From Pluralibacter sp. UBA7423 (lineage in GTDB: Bacteria; Pseudomonadota; Gammaproteobacteria; Enterobacterales; Enterobacteriaceae): DNA of 64,000 bases. Positions 19,728 to 30,229 of the stretch are shown in pieces. Within the stretch, counting starts at the first letter, position 1; each line of letters opens with the position of its first letter. The notes beneath the pieces were generated by a model. That model saw only the letters and a list, made by a program, of their open reading frames with translations, was not told where the DNA came from and did not search any database. The position numbers and the translations under genes were made by a program. Location of the stretch: the NCBI GenBank assembly GCA_002470465.1, contig DKMD01000018.1, forward strand, positions 279,087-343,086, in the 5' to 3' direction.

Positions 19728-20742
19728 ATGCCGATTCCCGGGCAATCAGCTGGCCGGAAAGCGTGATGCGTTGGGTCTGTAACTCAGGCTCTTTCAGCTT
19801 GCGGATAATCACCCCGGCAGCCTGACGGCCGGTCTCTTCGCTGGCGGAGGAGACATAGGTAAACGACGGTGAGGTGAGATTCACGTGCAGCATATCTTCG
19901 AAGCCTATCAGCGCCACCTGCTGAGTCAGAAACACGTCCTTCCCGATAGTTCGCCCGACCTGATGAATGCCGTTGATGCAGCCAATCATGGCGTTCGGCG
20001 AATGGCAGAGCAGGGCGGTGATGGTGTTGTGTTTTTCCAGCAGCTGTCGGGTGGCAAGGCCTGCAGCCTGGGTATCGTCGTTACAGGCCGGAGCGAAGTC
20101 TTCTTTCCACACCATGCCATTTTGCGTCAGCGCGCTGCGAAACCCCTGTAGCCGCTGCTGGCGGATCAGGCAGTCGGCCTGGCCGCCGATGTAGCCGATG
20201 CTGCGGTGCCCACGTTCAATCAGATAGCGGGTGGCGAGACTTGCAGCCTGGCGGTTATCGCGCATCACCATGTTGCAGTTTTCTTCCATCAGCGACTGAG
20301 AAACGACCACTAACGGCAGAGGACAGTCGCGAATCAGCTCCGGCAGCGCTGCACGCGTGGTGTCAGACGCGAGATAAATAACGCCTGCCACGCCCTGCTG
20401 CTTAAAGGAGAGCAGACAGCGTTCGAGGCTTGAATGATCGTCAAGCGGCTGGCCGAGAAAGACCATATATCCCTGTTTTTCCAGCTCCTGAACGACGCTC
20501 GCCATCACCTTGATGGAAAAGCTGTCGCTGAAGTCGCGCAGGATAAGGCCAATAAGATTGGAGGTATTGGCGCGAAGGTTTGCTGCGGCAACGTTATGCA
20601 CATAGCCGAGTTGAGTAATAGCAGCCTGAACTTTCTCGATGGTGGCGTCGGAAATCTTTCCCTTCTGGCGCAGGACCAGCGAGACGGTTGAGACGGACAC
20701 GCCCGCCTGCTTCGCCACATCAATAATGCTGACTTTTTTCAA
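19726..20742 (-). CDS. LacI-family regulator, MalI-like
   Basis: 338 residues. The N-terminal HTH is IIDVAKQAGVSVSTVSLVLR (about 5-24) with the hinge helix around AAANLRANTSNLIGLI. The periplasmic-binding-like sugar domain follows. Overall pattern resembles MalI of E. coli, which controls a PTS transporter. It lies 90 bp downstream of a PTS gene on the same strand, so it is probably co-transcribed and autoregulatory. The tandem palindromes at 22388-22416 are the likely operators. Confidence 0.88.
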   Translation of the reverse strand: MKKVSIIDVAKQAGVSVSTVSLVLRQKGKISDATIEKVQAAITQLGYVHNVAAANLRANTSNLIGLILRDFSDSFSIKVMASVVQELEKQGYMVFLGQPLDDHSSLERCLLSFKQQGVAGVIYLASDTTRAALPELIRDCPLPLVVVSQSLMEENCNMVMRDNRQAASLATRYLIERGHRSIGYIGGQADCLIRQQRLQGFRSALTQNGMVWKEDFAPACNDDTQAAGLATRQLLEKHNTITALLCHSPNAMIGCINGIHQVGRTIGKDVFLTQQVALIGFEDMLHVNLTSPSFTYVSSASEETGRQAAGVIIRKLKEPELQTQRITLSGQLIARESA

Positions 20743-20832
20743 ACCTGCTCCCTGAAAAACCGCCCTAATCAGTCAGTTAAAACACCGTCTCCTGCACAGG
20801 CAGGAGACGGTGGACAGCGTAACATTTTCCGC

Positions 20833-22332
20833 TTATTTGCCAATCATCGTCGACATGGTTTGTGCGATAAATTGCGCTCTGGCACCAAAAATCACCTGAA
20901 TACCTTTGTCGCCGACAAACACCACGCCGCGCGCGCCGACGGCATTGAGGCCATCTTTATCGACGATGTCACTCTTCGCCACTTCCAGACGCAGACGGGT
21001 GATGCAGGAACCGACGGAGTCGATGTTCTGTGCGCCACCCAGCAGGCCGATGATTTCGGTAGCCAGTTCGGTGTCCGTTTTGTCATTGGCGTTGGCGGTC
21101 ACGCTGGTGCGACCCGGCGTTTTCACGTCAAAGCGGCGGATCACGAAGCGGAAGGTGAAGTAGTAAATCAGGCCCATCGGGATGCCGATGATCACCGCGC
21201 TCAGGAAGTTGGTCTGGTAGCCGTTGAACGATGGCAGGATGCCGAACGACAGGTAATCGATGAAGCCCGCCGAGAACGACTTAGCGATGTGCGCATGCAT
21301 CAGGTACATCGTCATATAGGCCAGACCGGCCATGATGGCGTTGAAGACGTACAGCACCGGCGCCACGAAGATGAAGGTGAACTCTACCGGCTCGGTGATG
21401 CCGGTCAGGAAGCAGGTCAGGGCCGCAGAGAACAGGATACCGGCGGCAATTTTTTTGTTCGCCGTGTGTGCTTCGTGGTACATCGCGAGACACGCCGCAG
21501 GCAGCGCGAACAGCATCAGCGGGAATTCGCCCTGCATGAACTTACCGGCATTCTGGTAGCTGTCGCTGCTGAAGGACTTCACGCCTTCTTCCAGCATTTT
21601 GAACCAGATGGTCTGGTCGCCGTGAATCACCTGGCCTGCCTGAGTGGTGTAATCGCCAAAGGAGTACCAGAACGACGGATACCAGATGTGGTGCAGCCCA
21701 AGCGGGATCAGCGCACGTTCCACCAGGCCAAAGATAAAGGTTGATGCCGCCTGATTGTCGCCGTTTACCACCACGGAAAGCGCGTCAATGCCGGACTGAA
21801 TGTGCGACCAGATGTACGGCAGCAGCAGGCCCATAATGAAAGAGAGGAAGGCGGTAGCGATAGCCACGAAGCGCTTGCCGGAGAAGAAGCCGAGGAATTC
21901 CGGCAGCTGCATCTGGTGGAAGCGGTTGTAGCACCAGGCCGCCAGCACGCCGCAAATCAGGCCGCCGAAGACGCCCATTTGCAGCGTCGGAATGCCGACC
22001 ACCATCGCATATTTCCCGCCCTGAGAAGCCATTTCCGGCGTAATGCTCAGCACTGTGCTGATGGTGATGTTGGTGACGAACACCGAAACCGCCGCCGACA
22101 GCGCCGCAATGCCGGATTCGGACGCCAGCCCCACGGCGGAACCGATGGCGAACAGCATCGGCAGGTTATCGAAAATGACGCCCCCGGCGTTCATCATCAG
22201 CGGCAGATGGAACTTATCGCCGAACGCCAGCAGCAGACCGGCGGCGGGCAGAAGCGAAATTGGCAGCATTAAGGCGCGGCCAATCATGGATAGTTTTGAC
22301 AATGATTTAACAAACCCTGAGAACAGACTCAT
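20833..22332 (-). CDS. PTS system EIICB component, glucose/glucoside superfamily
   Basis: 499 residues. The N-terminal EIIC domain (to about 395) has roughly ten helices and the conserved GITEPVEFTFIFVAP block. The C-terminal EIIB domain holds the phosphorylated cysteine Cys443 in GSCITRLR. There is no EIIA domain, so it would depend on a separate EIIA such as Crr. It belongs to the MalX/PtsG/NagE group but is too different to name the sugar. The linked MalI-like regulator supports a glucose, maltose or glucoside-type substrate. Confidence 0.9.
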   Translation of the reverse strand: MSLFSGFVKSLSKLSMIGRALMLPISLLPAAGLLLAFGDKFHLPLMMNAGGVIFDNLPMLFAIGSAVGLASESGIAALSAAVSVFVTNITISTVLSITPEMASQGGKYAMVVGIPTLQMGVFGGLICGVLAAWCYNRFHQMQLPEFLGFFSGKRFVAIATAFLSFIMGLLLPYIWSHIQSGIDALSVVVNGDNQAASTFIFGLVERALIPLGLHHIWYPSFWYSFGDYTTQAGQVIHGDQTIWFKMLEEGVKSFSSDSYQNAGKFMQGEFPLMLFALPAACLAMYHEAHTANKKIAAGILFSAALTCFLTGITEPVEFTFIFVAPVLYVFNAIMAGLAYMTMYLMHAHIAKSFSAGFIDYLSFGILPSFNGYQTNFLSAVIIGIPMGLIYYFTFRFVIRRFDVKTPGRTSVTANANDKTDTELATEIIGLLGGAQNIDSVGSCITRLRLEVAKSDIVDKDGLNAVGARGVVFVGDKGIQVIFGARAQFIAQTMSTMIGK

Positions 22333-22387
22333 GCTGTTTTCCCCCGACCTGAGATCTGAGATGCACTGATTACGTGCTGTTATTGTG

Positions 22388-22416
22388 AGTAGAACGTTTT
22401 AGTAGAACGTTCTACT
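22388..22416 (-). promoter_or_regulatory. Tandem LacI-type operators upstream of the PTS gene
   Basis: AGTAGAACGTTCTACT at 22401-22416 is a perfect 16-bp palindrome with a central CG, as expected for LacI-family operators. A second, imperfect copy AGTAGAACGTTTTAGT at 22388-22403 is offset by 13 bp and overlaps by 3. They lie 56-84 bp upstream of the PTS start. Confidence 0.8.
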
Positions 22417-22530
22417 TATCGTCTGAGAAGTAGCCAGGTTACGCAACTTAAATTTCACAACTGGTCATAGGATTTACTGATTTTTTTGAAGTGGATCTAA
22501 AAAATGTGCGGAAGGTGAGGGCTGAACAAA

Positions 22531-22722
22531 CTGCCGGATGGCGCTGCGCTTATCCGGCCTACGGGGTAATACAGGCTTGAGAGAAATCGTGTGCCCCGAT
22601 GGCGCTGCGCTTATCTGGCTAACGGAATCATGCAGGCTTGAGGAGAAACGTAGGCCCGGCAAACGCCGTGCCGCCGGGCAAAAAAATGCCGGATGGCGAT
22701 AAGCGCTCATCCGGCATGCAAA
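22531..22722. repeat. BIME cluster between PTS and ybcJ
   Basis: At least four REP-type units: GATGGCGCTGCGCTTATC repeated at about 22540 and 22598, the opposed GTAGGCCCGGCAAACG at about 22651, and a last GCCGGATGGCGATAAGCG unit at about 22688. Confidence 0.75.
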
Positions 22723-22731
22723 TACATTCTA

Positions 22732-22944
22732 TTACGCGGTAACGGTAATGCTCTGCCCGGCAAAGCTCACGGTCTGCCCGGCGACGATTTTGCAGCGCTT
22801 GCGGGTTTCGACGGCGCCGTCAACGCTCACCAGGCCGTCGGCGATGACGTTTTTCGCCTGCGCGCCGCTTTCGGTCCAGCCTTCGAGTTTTAACAGATCG
22901 CACAGCTCAACGTGCGGGTGTTTGCCAAGTGAAAAAGTGGCCAT
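22732..22944 (-). CDS. ybcJ: S4-like RNA-binding protein YbcJ
   Basis: 70 residues, full length for YbcJ, with the S4-type fold residues KLEGWTESGAQAKNVIADGLV and a strand-rich C terminus. It probably binds RNA; the target is unknown. Its ATG shares one base with the folD stop (TAATG), the same coupling as in E. coli. Confidence 0.94.
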   Translation of the reverse strand: MATFSLGKHPHVELCDLLKLEGWTESGAQAKNVIADGLVSVDGAVETRKRCKIVAGQTVSFAGQSITVTA

Positions 22945-23813
22945 TATTTTACTTCCTCTGGATCATGATATTCTTCGCACGCCTGCAGCGTGTTCTGGAT
23001 AAGCGTGGCAACCGTCATTGGGCCCACGCCGCCAGGTACCGGAGTGATGTAAGACGCGCGCGCGGCGGCATCTTCAAAAATCACATCTCCCACCACTTTC
23101 CCGCTTTCCAGACGGTTGATGCCCACGTCGACCACAATCGCGCCTTCTTTAATCCACTCGCCTGGAATAAAGCCAGGTTTACCGACGGCCACGACCAGCA
23201 GGTCGGCGTTTTCAACGTGCTGACGCAGGTTTTTGGTGAAACGGTGAGTCACGGTGGTGGTGCAACCCGCCAGCAGCAGCTCCATGCTCATCGGGCGACC
23301 GACGATGTTGGATGCGCCAATGATCACTGCATTCAGCCCGTAGGTGTCGATATTGTAACGCTCAAGCAGGGTCACAATGCCGCGCGGCGTGCACGGGCGC
23401 AGACGAGGAGCGCGCTGACACAGACGGCCTACGTTATACGGATGGAAACCGTCAACGTCTTTATCCGGCGCGATGCGCTCCAGCACCTTGACGTTATCAA
23501 TGCCCGCAGGCAGCGGCAGCTGAACCAGAATACCGTCGATTTCTTTATCGGCATTCAGAGTGTCGATAAGCTCCAGCAGTTCCGCTTCCAGCGTGGTTTC
23601 CGGCAGATCGTAAGAGCGGGAGATGAACCCGACCTCTTCACAGGCCTTGCGCTTGCTGCCGACATAAATTTGCGATGCAGGGTTGCTGCCAACCAGCACT
23701 ACGGCCAGTCCTGGGGCGCGTTTTCCGGCGGCAATTCGCGCCTTCACTTTTTCCGCAACCTCAGAGCGTACCTGCTGCGCAATCGTTTTACCGTCAATAA
23801 TCTTTGCTGCCAT
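22944..23813 (-). CDS. folD: Bifunctional methylenetetrahydrofolate dehydrogenase/cyclohydrolase FolD
   Basis: 289 residues. Catalytic Tyr50 and Lys54 lie in [14 protein letters not shown], the NADP-binding region has [12 protein letters not shown], and the C-terminal [13 protein letters not shown] block is present. It interconverts 5,10-methylene-, methenyl- and 10-formyl-tetrahydrofolate. It is upstream partner of ybcJ and divergent from the fim cluster. Confidence 0.97.
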   Translation of the reverse strand: MAAKIIDGKTIAQQVRSEVAEKVKARIAAGKRAPGLAVVLVGSNPASQIYVGSKRKACEEVGFISRSYDLPETTLEAELLELIDTLNADKEIDGILVQLPLPAGIDNVKVLERIAPDKDVDGFHPYNVGRLCQRAPRLRPCTPRGIVTLLERYNIDTYGLNAVIIGASNIVGRPMSMELLLAGCTTTVTHRFTKNLRQHVENADLLVVAVGKPGFIPGEWIKEGAIVVDVGINRLESGKVVGDVIFEDAAARASYITPVPGGVGPMTVATLIQNTLQACEEYHDPEEVK

Positions 23814-24173
23814 CAGAGAGAAGATTCCGTCTGTCGAGTTCGAAAGGGGGGATGCGCATATTTTGGCAGAAGCCAGGCGTGATGTCAGTCACCGTTTGCT
23901 TTTTTCTGCCGCCGGTCGCATCGGCCTGCAAAAGCCATATAAACGATAAGCTCTTTCCCGGTGAATAAGTATTGAACAGTCTTTTCCTAAGAAGTATTAG
24001 GACGCAGCTCATCAGAATCGCAGCCTTTATACGTATTTTGCATCAGGCGAAATGATTAATTTACTGCAACTGCCGCGGGGGTGTATTTCCGCCCAGTGTT
24101 GAAGGAACGACGAAAATTATATTCGGATAGTTTCTTCTCCGTGAATAATTAGATTAATCATCAAGGAAAACTC
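23814..24173. promoter_or_regulatory. folD / fimA intergenic region with fimA promoter
   Basis: 360 bp between divergent genes. It lacks the pair of 9-bp inverted repeats of the E. coli fimS invertible element, and no fimB/fimE recombinase genes are nearby. The fimA RBS (CAAGGAAA) lies 6 nt before its ATG. Control by FimZ/FimY, as in Salmonella, is inferred. Confidence 0.5.
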
Positions 24174-24725
24174 ATGAAAGTTAGCAAAATCGCTGCGTCT
24201 CTGGTAGCAACTCTGGGCCTGGTTGTTAGCGCGGCTAATGCCGATACGGTCACCGTGAATGGCGGCAACGTCCATTTTAAAGGTGAGCTGGTTAATGCCG
24301 CTTGTGCCGTCAGCACGGGATCTTCCAACCTGACCGTGCCAATGGGCCAGTATCGTACTGCGGCGTTTGCTGCCGTGGGTGATACCTCCGCTAAAATTCC
24401 ATTTGAAATCGTACTGAATGACTGCGATCCAGGCGTTGCTGCCACCGCAGCCGTCGCCTTCAGCGGTCAGATTGATGCAACCGACAAAACCCTGCTGGCG
24501 ATTACCTCTGGCGATAACAGCGACACGGCATCCGGCGTCGGTATCGAAATCCTCGATAAGGCGTCCGCAACTCTGCCGCCAAACGGCAGCACTTTCTCTG
24601 CCACGCAGGATCTGATCAAGGGCACAAACACCCTGCACTTTACCGCTCGCTACAAAGCGACTGCGGCAACCGCAGAGCCTGGTCAGGCTAACGCCGACGC
24701 GACCTTCGTGATGAAATACGAGTAA
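24174..24725 (+). CDS. fimA: Type 1 fimbrial major subunit FimA
   Basis: 183 residues. The signal peptide is 1-23 (ANA|D). The pilin domain has the paired cysteines (VNAACAVS and NDCDPG) and the C-terminal beta-zipper (ATFVMKYE) with penultimate tyrosine. It begins a six-gene fimbrial operon in the Salmonella order A-I-C-D-H-F. Exported by Sec, folded by FimC and polymerised through FimD. Confidence 0.92.
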   Translation: MKVSKIAASLVATLGLVVSAANADTVTVNGGNVHFKGELVNAACAVSTGSSNLTVPMGQYRTAAFAAVGDTSAKIPFEIVLNDCDPGVAATAAVAFSGQIDATDKTLLAITSGDNSDTASGVGIEILDKASATLPPNGSTFSATQDLIKGTNTLHFTARYKATAATAEPGQANADATFVMKYE

Positions 24726-24796
24726 GCGTACGTCGCGCTCAGGATGAGCCTTGCCTCAGGGAAGAGGCATGTTTTCAGCACTCACGGGAACAGAGA

Positions 24797-25339
24797 ATGA
24801 TTCGGACGTTAGCGCTGCTGGCCCTGCTGTTGGCCGCTTTTTCTGCTCTTGCGCACAGGGTTGTGGTTGACGGAGGCGGTCTCCATCTTCGCGGCGAGCT
24901 GGTGAACAGCGCCTGTGCCGTTTCCCCGGAAAGTCAGGATTTACGGGTCGAAATGGGGCAATACCGCAGCAACAACTTTGGTGATGTGGGCAGTTATTCC
25001 ACGGTAACCGTACCGTTTACCCTGAAGCTTGTGGAGTGTCGCCGCGATATCGCAAGCCAGGTAGGCATCGCCTTTCAGGGCCTGAGCCCGGCGGAAGATC
25101 CGCAGGTGTTTGTTGCCACCGCCGGGGCAAACGGCATGCCTGGAAAAACAGGGCTGGGCCTCGCGCTGTTCGACAACCAGCAGCAGTTAATTATTCCCAA
25201 CGCACCGCCTGACAGTTATTTATCAATACTCTCAGAAGAGATGGCTTTTCACTTTAGCGCACGCTATCGCGTTATTTCATTGCCGCTGGTGCCAGGGAAT
25301 TTACTTACCGATGTCTGGTTTACGCTGGTTTATCCGTAA
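24797..25339 (+). CDS. fimI: Fimbrial subunit FimI
   Basis: 180 residues, clearly related to FimA next door (LRGELVNSACAVSPESQDLRVEMGQYR matches the FimA block). It has a signal peptide of about 20 residues (LAH or ALA cleavage), two cysteines and terminal LVYP. FimI is a minor pilin required in the operon; in E. coli it is reported to act as an assembly stop subunit at the pilus base. Confidence 0.88.
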   Translation: MIRTLALLALLLAAFSALAHRVVVDGGGLHLRGELVNSACAVSPESQDLRVEMGQYRSNNFGDVGSYSTVTVPFTLKLVECRRDIASQVGIAFQGLSPAEDPQVFVATAGANGMPGKTGLGLALFDNQQQLIIPNAPPDSYLSILSEEMAFHFSARYRVISLPLVPGNLLTDVWFTLVYP

Positions 25340-25382
25340 ATCGTCAAACGGGCCAGGAAATAAGAAAACAGGTTGATGGGTT

Positions 25383-26075
25383 ATGAATCGTTTAATCATA
25401 AAAACGCTTTTACTGCCGCTGCTTTTTCTGGCGGGGGCTATTTCTGCTCATGCAGAGGGTGGCATTGCGCTGGGTGCCACAAGGGTGATTTATCCGGCAG
25501 ATGCGAAGCAGACGTCGCTGGCATTGAGCAACAGCAACAAGCAGGAACGCTACCTTATCAACGCGTGGATTGAGAATGCCACGGGTCAGAAAGAGAAAAC
25601 CTTCGTTATCACGCCACCGCTGTTTGTGAGTGAGCCCAACAGCGAAAACACCCTGCGTATTATTTACGCCGGACCTGCGCTTGCGACCGACAAAGAGTCG
25701 CTGTTTTACCTGAACGTGAAAGCGATCCCATCGGTGGACAAACAAAGCGGCAACAGCCGTAACGTCCTGCAGCTGGCAATCCTTTCGCGCATCAAGCTGT
25801 TCGTGCGCCCGAAAAATTTAGCGGTGCAACCCGCACAGGCACTGGATACGCTGGCGTTTACCCGCAGCGGTACGAACGTGACGATCAAAAACCCATCGCC
25901 GTACTACGTCACGCTGGTGAACCTTCAGATGGCCGGCAAGAAGCTCGACAACGTGATGATCTCGCCAAAAAGCACGGCTACAGTCACGCTGCCGGGCGGT
26001 GTGCAGGGCGCACTGAGCTGGCAGAGTGTTAATGACTACGGTGCAATTACTCCGGCTCGTCGTGTGAACCTGTAA
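25383..26075 (+). CDS. fimC: Periplasmic fimbrial chaperone FimC
   Basis: 230 residues with signal peptide 1-24. The PapD-like chaperone signature is seen as [19 protein letters not shown], the P-P-L-F block and the [11 protein letters not shown] strand. It donates a strand to pilins and delivers them to the usher. Its TAA shares the A of the fimD ATG (TAATG). Confidence 0.94.
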   Translation: MNRLIIKTLLLPLLFLAGAISAHAEGGIALGATRVIYPADAKQTSLALSNSNKQERYLINAWIENATGQKEKTFVITPPLFVSEPNSENTLRIIYAGPALATDKESLFYLNVKAIPSVDKQSGNSRNVLQLAILSRIKLFVRPKNLAVQPAQALDTLAFTRSGTNVTIKNPSPYYVTLVNLQMAGKKLDNVMISPKSTATVTLPGGVQGALSWQSVNDYGAITPARRVNL

Positions 26076-28654
26076 TGACTGCGCTCACTCACTCTCAACG
26101 CCTACCGCGCCTGAAGTTGCTTACCCTTGCGCTTTCGGGCGTGACCCTGCTTCCTGGCGTACATGCGGAAAGCTACTTCAATCCGGCATTTTTGTCGGAC
26201 GATACGGCGGGCGTGGCGGATCTCTCCCGTTTCGAAAAGGGCCATCAACAACCCGCAGGTGTTTACCGCGTGGATATCTGGCGCAATGACGAATTCGTTG
26301 GCACACAGGATCTTGAGTTTACACCCGCGGAAGGGACAAAGCCCGCAGCAGGCGGATTAGCGCCTTGCCTGACGCCTGCGTTGTTGAAGCGTCTCGGCGT
26401 CAATACGGCCGCATTTCCTGCGCTGGCGAAAGAGGATAAAAACGCCTGCGTGGCGCTGAAAAAGGCCATTCCGGGGGCCGAAGCGGCGTTTGATTTTGCC
26501 GCGCTGAAGCTGGCGGTGAATTTGCCGCAGGTTGCGATGTTCAACAGCGCTCGCGGCTATATACCGCCTGACGAATGGGATGAGGGTATTCCTGCGCTGC
26601 TCGCCAACTACAGCTTTAGCGGCAACCGCGGCAATGATGACGACAGCTACTTTTTAAGCCTGACCAGCGGCCTGAACTATGGCCCATGGCGTTTGCGAAA
26701 CAGCGGAACATGGAGCTACTCCAACAGCAATAACCAGAAAGAGAATAGCTGGCGTAACGTCGCCACCTGGGCGCAGCGCTCGATTGTGCCATGGAAAAGT
26801 GAAGTGGTGCTGGGCGACAGCAACACCGGCAGCGACGTGTTCGACAGTGTTGGTTTTCGGGGCGCACGGCTTTATTCCTCAGACAGCATGTACCCGGACA
26901 GCATGCAGGGCTTCGCCCCAACGGTACGCGGGATAGCCCGCACCCCGGCGAAAGTCACCATCCGCCAGAACGGCTTTGTCGTTTACCAGAGCTATGTGCA
27001 AAGCGGGGCGTTTGCCATCAGCGATCTGAACCCGACGTCGTCGAGCGGCGACCTCGAAGTGACGGTAGACGAAAAAGATGGCAGCCAGCAGCGCTATACC
27101 GTGCCGTACTCTTCCGTGCCGCTGCTGCAGCGAGAAGGGCGCTGGAAATACGATCTGGTCGCCGGGGACTATCGTTCAGGCAACAACCAGCAGGAGACGC
27201 CATTCTTCGCGCAGGGCACGCTGATTACGGGCCTGAACGAAGGATATACCGTCTATGGCGGCACGCAGCTTGCTGAAAACTACACGGCGCTGGCTATCGG
27301 ATTGGGTAAAAACCTGGGCGACTGGGGCGCGGTTTCGCTGGATGTCACCCATGCGCATAGCCGGTTAGTCGACGACAGCACCCACGACGGACAGTCGGTG
27401 CGTTTCCTCTACGCTAAATCGCTTAACACCTTCGGGACTAACTTCCAGCTGCTCGGTTATCGCTACTCCACCAAAGGGTTCTTCACGCTCGATGACACGA
27501 CGTGGAAGAACATGAGCGGTTACCAGTACAGCGACAAAAGCAATGACGACGGCGTGCCGGACATTATCAGCTACCACAACCTGACCCAGAATAAAAAAGG
27601 GCGCTTCCAGGTCAACGTCTCGCAGTCGCTCGGTGATTACGGTTCGCTCTACCTTTCCGGCAGCGAGCAGACCTACTGGGGAACTGACGACACCAACACG
27701 TGGTATCAGGTTGGCTACTCTGGCGGCTGGCGCGGCGTGAGCTATGGGTTGTCGATGTCCTGGAATCGCTCTATCGGCATCTCGGGCACGGACCGCATTG
27801 CCTCCTTCAACCTCTCGGTACCGTTCAGTGTCTTCAACAACGGCGCCGAGCGCCGTAACTCCGCCTTTGACCGGGCCTATGCCACCGTCACCGCCAGCCG
27901 TAACAGCGACGGTGACGACAGCTGGCAGAGCGGGATCAGCGGTACGCTGCTTGAGGGCAGTAACCTCAGCTACAGCGTGATGCAGGGCAACGCCAGCGGT
28001 CGCGGCTACACCGGCAGCGCGAGCGCTAACTGGCAGGCAACCTACGGCACGCTCAGCGGGGCATATAACTATGACCGCGATCAGCACTCCCTGAACTGGC
28101 AGGCGTCGGGCGGCATTTTGGCTCATGCCGATGGCGTGACCTTCAGCCAGCCGCTGGGGGATACCAACGTGCTGATCAAGGCGCCGGGCGCAAGCGGCGT
28201 CAGCATCGAAAACCAGACCGGGGTGAAAACCGACTGGCGTGGCTACGCTGTGATGCCGTACGCCACGGTCTACCGCTATAACCGTATCGCGCTTGACACC
28301 AACACCATGAACAACAGCACTGATATCGAAAACAACGTCAGCAGCGTGGTGCCAACCGAAGGTGCCGTCGTGCGCGCGGCTTTTGATACGCGTATTGGCG
28401 TGCGAGCGCTGGTCACCGTGCGGCGCGGAACGCAGCCGGTGCCGTTTGGCGCCATCGTGCGGGAAACCGCCAGCGGCGTGACCAGCATGGTGGGCGACGA
28501 TGGACAAATCTACTTAAGTGGTTTGCCGCTCAGCGGTGAGCTGTTGATTCAGTGGGGCGAAGGGCCGGGTGCACAGTGCCGGGCACCGTATTCCCTCCCC
28601 GAAAAGAGCCTGCAACAGGCGATCACGCTCACGGAGGTTCGCTGTGATCAATAA
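26075..28654 (+). CDS. fimD: Outer-membrane fimbrial usher FimD
   Basis: 859 residues. The order is signal region, N-terminal chaperone-binding domain, 24-strand barrel with plug, and C-terminal domains with the conserved cysteine pair. Typical usher stretches are visible, such as [23 protein letters not shown] and [13 protein letters not shown]. Full length with no breaks. It ends 11 bp inside fimH. Confidence 0.95.
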   Translation: MTALTHSQRLPRLKLLTLALSGVTLLPGVHAESYFNPAFLSDDTAGVADLSRFEKGHQQPAGVYRVDIWRNDEFVGTQDLEFTPAEGTKPAAGGLAPCLTPALLKRLGVNTAAFPALAKEDKNACVALKKAIPGAEAAFDFAALKLAVNLPQVAMFNSARGYIPPDEWDEGIPALLANYSFSGNRGNDDDSYFLSLTSGLNYGPWRLRNSGTWSYSNSNNQKENSWRNVATWAQRSIVPWKSEVVLGDSNTGSDVFDSVGFRGARLYSSDSMYPDSMQGFAPTVRGIARTPAKVTIRQNGFVVYQSYVQSGAFAISDLNPTSSSGDLEVTVDEKDGSQQRYTVPYSSVPLLQREGRWKYDLVAGDYRSGNNQQETPFFAQGTLITGLNEGYTVYGGTQLAENYTALAIGLGKNLGDWGAVSLDVTHAHSRLVDDSTHDGQSVRFLYAKSLNTFGTNFQLLGYRYSTKGFFTLDDTTWKNMSGYQYSDKSNDDGVPDIISYHNLTQNKKGRFQVNVSQSLGDYGSLYLSGSEQTYWGTDDTNTWYQVGYSGGWRGVSYGLSMSWNRSIGISGTDRIASFNLSVPFSVFNNGAERRNSAFDRAYATVTASRNSDGDDSWQSGISGTLLEGSNLSYSVMQGNASGRGYTGSASANWQATYGTLSGAYNYDRDQHSLNWQASGGILAHADGVTFSQPLGDTNVLIKAPGASGVSIENQTGVKTDWRGYAVMPYATVYRYNRIALDTNTMNNSTDIENNVSSVVPTEGAVVRAAFDTRIGVRALVTVRRGTQPVPFGAIVRETASGVTSMVGDDGQIYLSGLPLSGELLIQWGEGPGAQCRAPYSLPEKSLQQAITLTEVRCDQ

Positions 28655-29651
28655 GGTTTTCTCTGTTCTGCTGTTAGGGGGCGTGTTGCTCTCCACTTCG
28701 GCCTGGGCGACGGTATGCCGCAACGTCAATGGGGTGCCAACGGATGTGTTTTACGATTTAACGGACACCTTCACCAGCGCGAATAACCAGGTGGGGCAAA
28801 TTGTTACCCTCAGCCAGAAATCGGGCTGGGTGGGCGTGCAGGCGGTTTGCCCGAGCGGCACATCCGGCACCACCACCAAACGTAGCTACGTCACAAGTTT
28901 TCCGGTGGTCAGCACGGAAAATAACTTCAAATACCTCAAGCTTAACGATTATCTCGATGGCGCGATGCAAATTACCGACAGCTCAGCGGGCGCTTTCTGG
29001 CCACCGGCCAACTACATTCAGATGGGATCGCACCCGAATGTGCCTAAGCAAAAGCCCTTTCCGGTGAATGATTCGAAGCTGATTTTCCGCCTGAAGGTCA
29101 CCAAGCGCTTTATCAATATGGTGGTTATCCCAAAACAGACAATGTTCACCGTTTATGTGACCACCAACAGTGGAGATGCGCTGACTACACCGGTCTACAC
29201 CATCAGCTACAGCGGAACGATTAACGTGCCGCAAACCTGCGAAATTAATGCCGGGACCGTGGTGCAGTTTGATTTCGGCGACATCGGTGCGTCACTGTTC
29301 AGCCAGGCCGGGGCGGGAAATCGCCCGGCAAACGTGCCGCCACAACAAAAAACGGTCGCCATCAAATGCACTAACGTAGAGTCTCAGGCCTACCTGAGCA
29401 TGCGCGTGGAAGCGGAGAAAACGCAGGGCAACGCGATGGTGTCTGATAACGCGGATCTGGGCTTTATCGTGGCAGACAGCAGCGGTAATCCGCTGACGCC
29501 GAACAACATCAGCAGCAAGATCCCGTTCCGCCTCGATGCAAACGCACAGGCGCAGGTGGCAATTCGTGCCTGGCCCGTCAGCATCACGGGCAACAAACCG
29601 GCGGAAGGCAAGTTTACCGCGCGGGGGTATCTGCGAGTCGACTATGACTGA
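28644..29651 (+). CDS. fimH: Two-domain fimbrial tip adhesin FimH
   Basis: 335 residues from a GTG at 28644, chosen because ACGGAGG lies 6 nt upstream and the next residues form a signal peptide (to about 22, AWA|T); the longer ORF upstream lies inside fimD. An N-terminal lectin domain (about 23-185) is followed by a pilin domain beginning near [10 protein letters not shown]. The order within the operon and the size fit FimH of the Salmonella/Enterobacter type. Mannose binding is likely but the pocket differs from E. coli. Confidence 0.88.
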   Translation: MINKVFSVLLLGGVLLSTSAWATVCRNVNGVPTDVFYDLTDTFTSANNQVGQIVTLSQKSGWVGVQAVCPSGTSGTTTKRSYVTSFPVVSTENNFKYLKLNDYLDGAMQITDSSAGAFWPPANYIQMGSHPNVPKQKPFPVNDSKLIFRLKVTKRFINMVVIPKQTMFTVYVTTNSGDALTTPVYTISYSGTINVPQTCEINAGTVVQFDFGDIGASLFSQAGAGNRPANVPPQQKTVAIKCTNVESQAYLSMRVEAEKTQGNAMVSDNADLGFIVADSSGNPLTPNNISSKIPFRLDANAQAQVAIRAWPVSITGNKPAEGKFTARGYLRVDYD

Positions 29652-29661
29652 GGGCCAGGCA

Positions 29662-30183
29662 ATGAAGCATCCGTTTATTCGACTCGCGCTGATCGCAGGC
29701 TTGCTGAGCAGCCAGGCGCACGCAGACAACTCGCTGGGCGAAGTGAACATTGAGCTGTCAGGTAACGTGGTGGATTACAGCTGCGTCGTGGAGGCAGGCG
29801 ACAGTGATAAATCCGTCGAGCTGGGGCGCTGGCCAACTAAGCAGCTACGGAACTCGGGAAGCACCACATCGCTGGTGCCGTTTACCCTGAGCCTGACGGG
29901 GTGTCCGCCTGGCTCGGCCTCCATCACATTTACCGGCAAAGGCGATCCCAGCGATCCGACGCTGCTTGGCCTGAACAGCAGTAGCGTAGCAAGTCGGGTG
30001 GCGGTGGAGCTTCGCGACGCCGATCGCAGCCGGTTACCGCTTCAGCAGGCCAGCCGGACGGTGGCTGTTGACGATCGGGGCAACGCCAGGCTTCAGTTCT
30101 ACGCCAATTACATTGCCACCGCCGACGACCCGCAGCCTGGCAGCGCCGATGCCGACGCCACTTTCTTAATTAATTACAATTAA
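29662..30183 (+). CDS. fimF: Minor fimbrial subunit FimF
   Basis: 173 residues. The second in-frame ATG (29662) was chosen because it begins a standard signal peptide (MKHPFIRLALIAGLLSSQAHA) and has GAGGG at proper spacing; the ATG at 29644 overlaps the fimH stop. It has a pilin fold with two cysteines and ends LINYN. It likely adapts the adhesin to the pilus rod. Confidence 0.88.
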   Translation: MKHPFIRLALIAGLLSSQAHADNSLGEVNIELSGNVVDYSCVVEAGDSDKSVELGRWPTKQLRNSGSTTSLVPFTLSLTGCPPGSASITFTGKGDPSDPTLLGLNSSSVASRVAVELRDADRSRLPLQQASRTVAVDDRGNARLQFYANYIATADDPQPGSADADATFLINYN

Positions 30184-30189
30184 TCCCTT

Positions 30190-30222
30190 GATTGCTTCCT
30201 GCTAATTTAGCAGGAAGCAATC
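30190..30222. terminator. Bidirectional hairpin between fimF and fimZ
   Basis: GATTGCTTCCTGCTAA, one T, then its exact reverse complement: a 33-bp palindrome located between the convergent stops. There is no long T tract on either side, so it may work as an RNA end stabiliser or a factor-aided terminator. Confidence 0.7.
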
Positions 30223-30229
30223 GTCGCCA

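Noticed and set aside
23814..24173. Possible fimS invertible switch upstream of fimA
   Set aside because: No paired inverted repeats and no fimB/fimE-type recombinase nearby.
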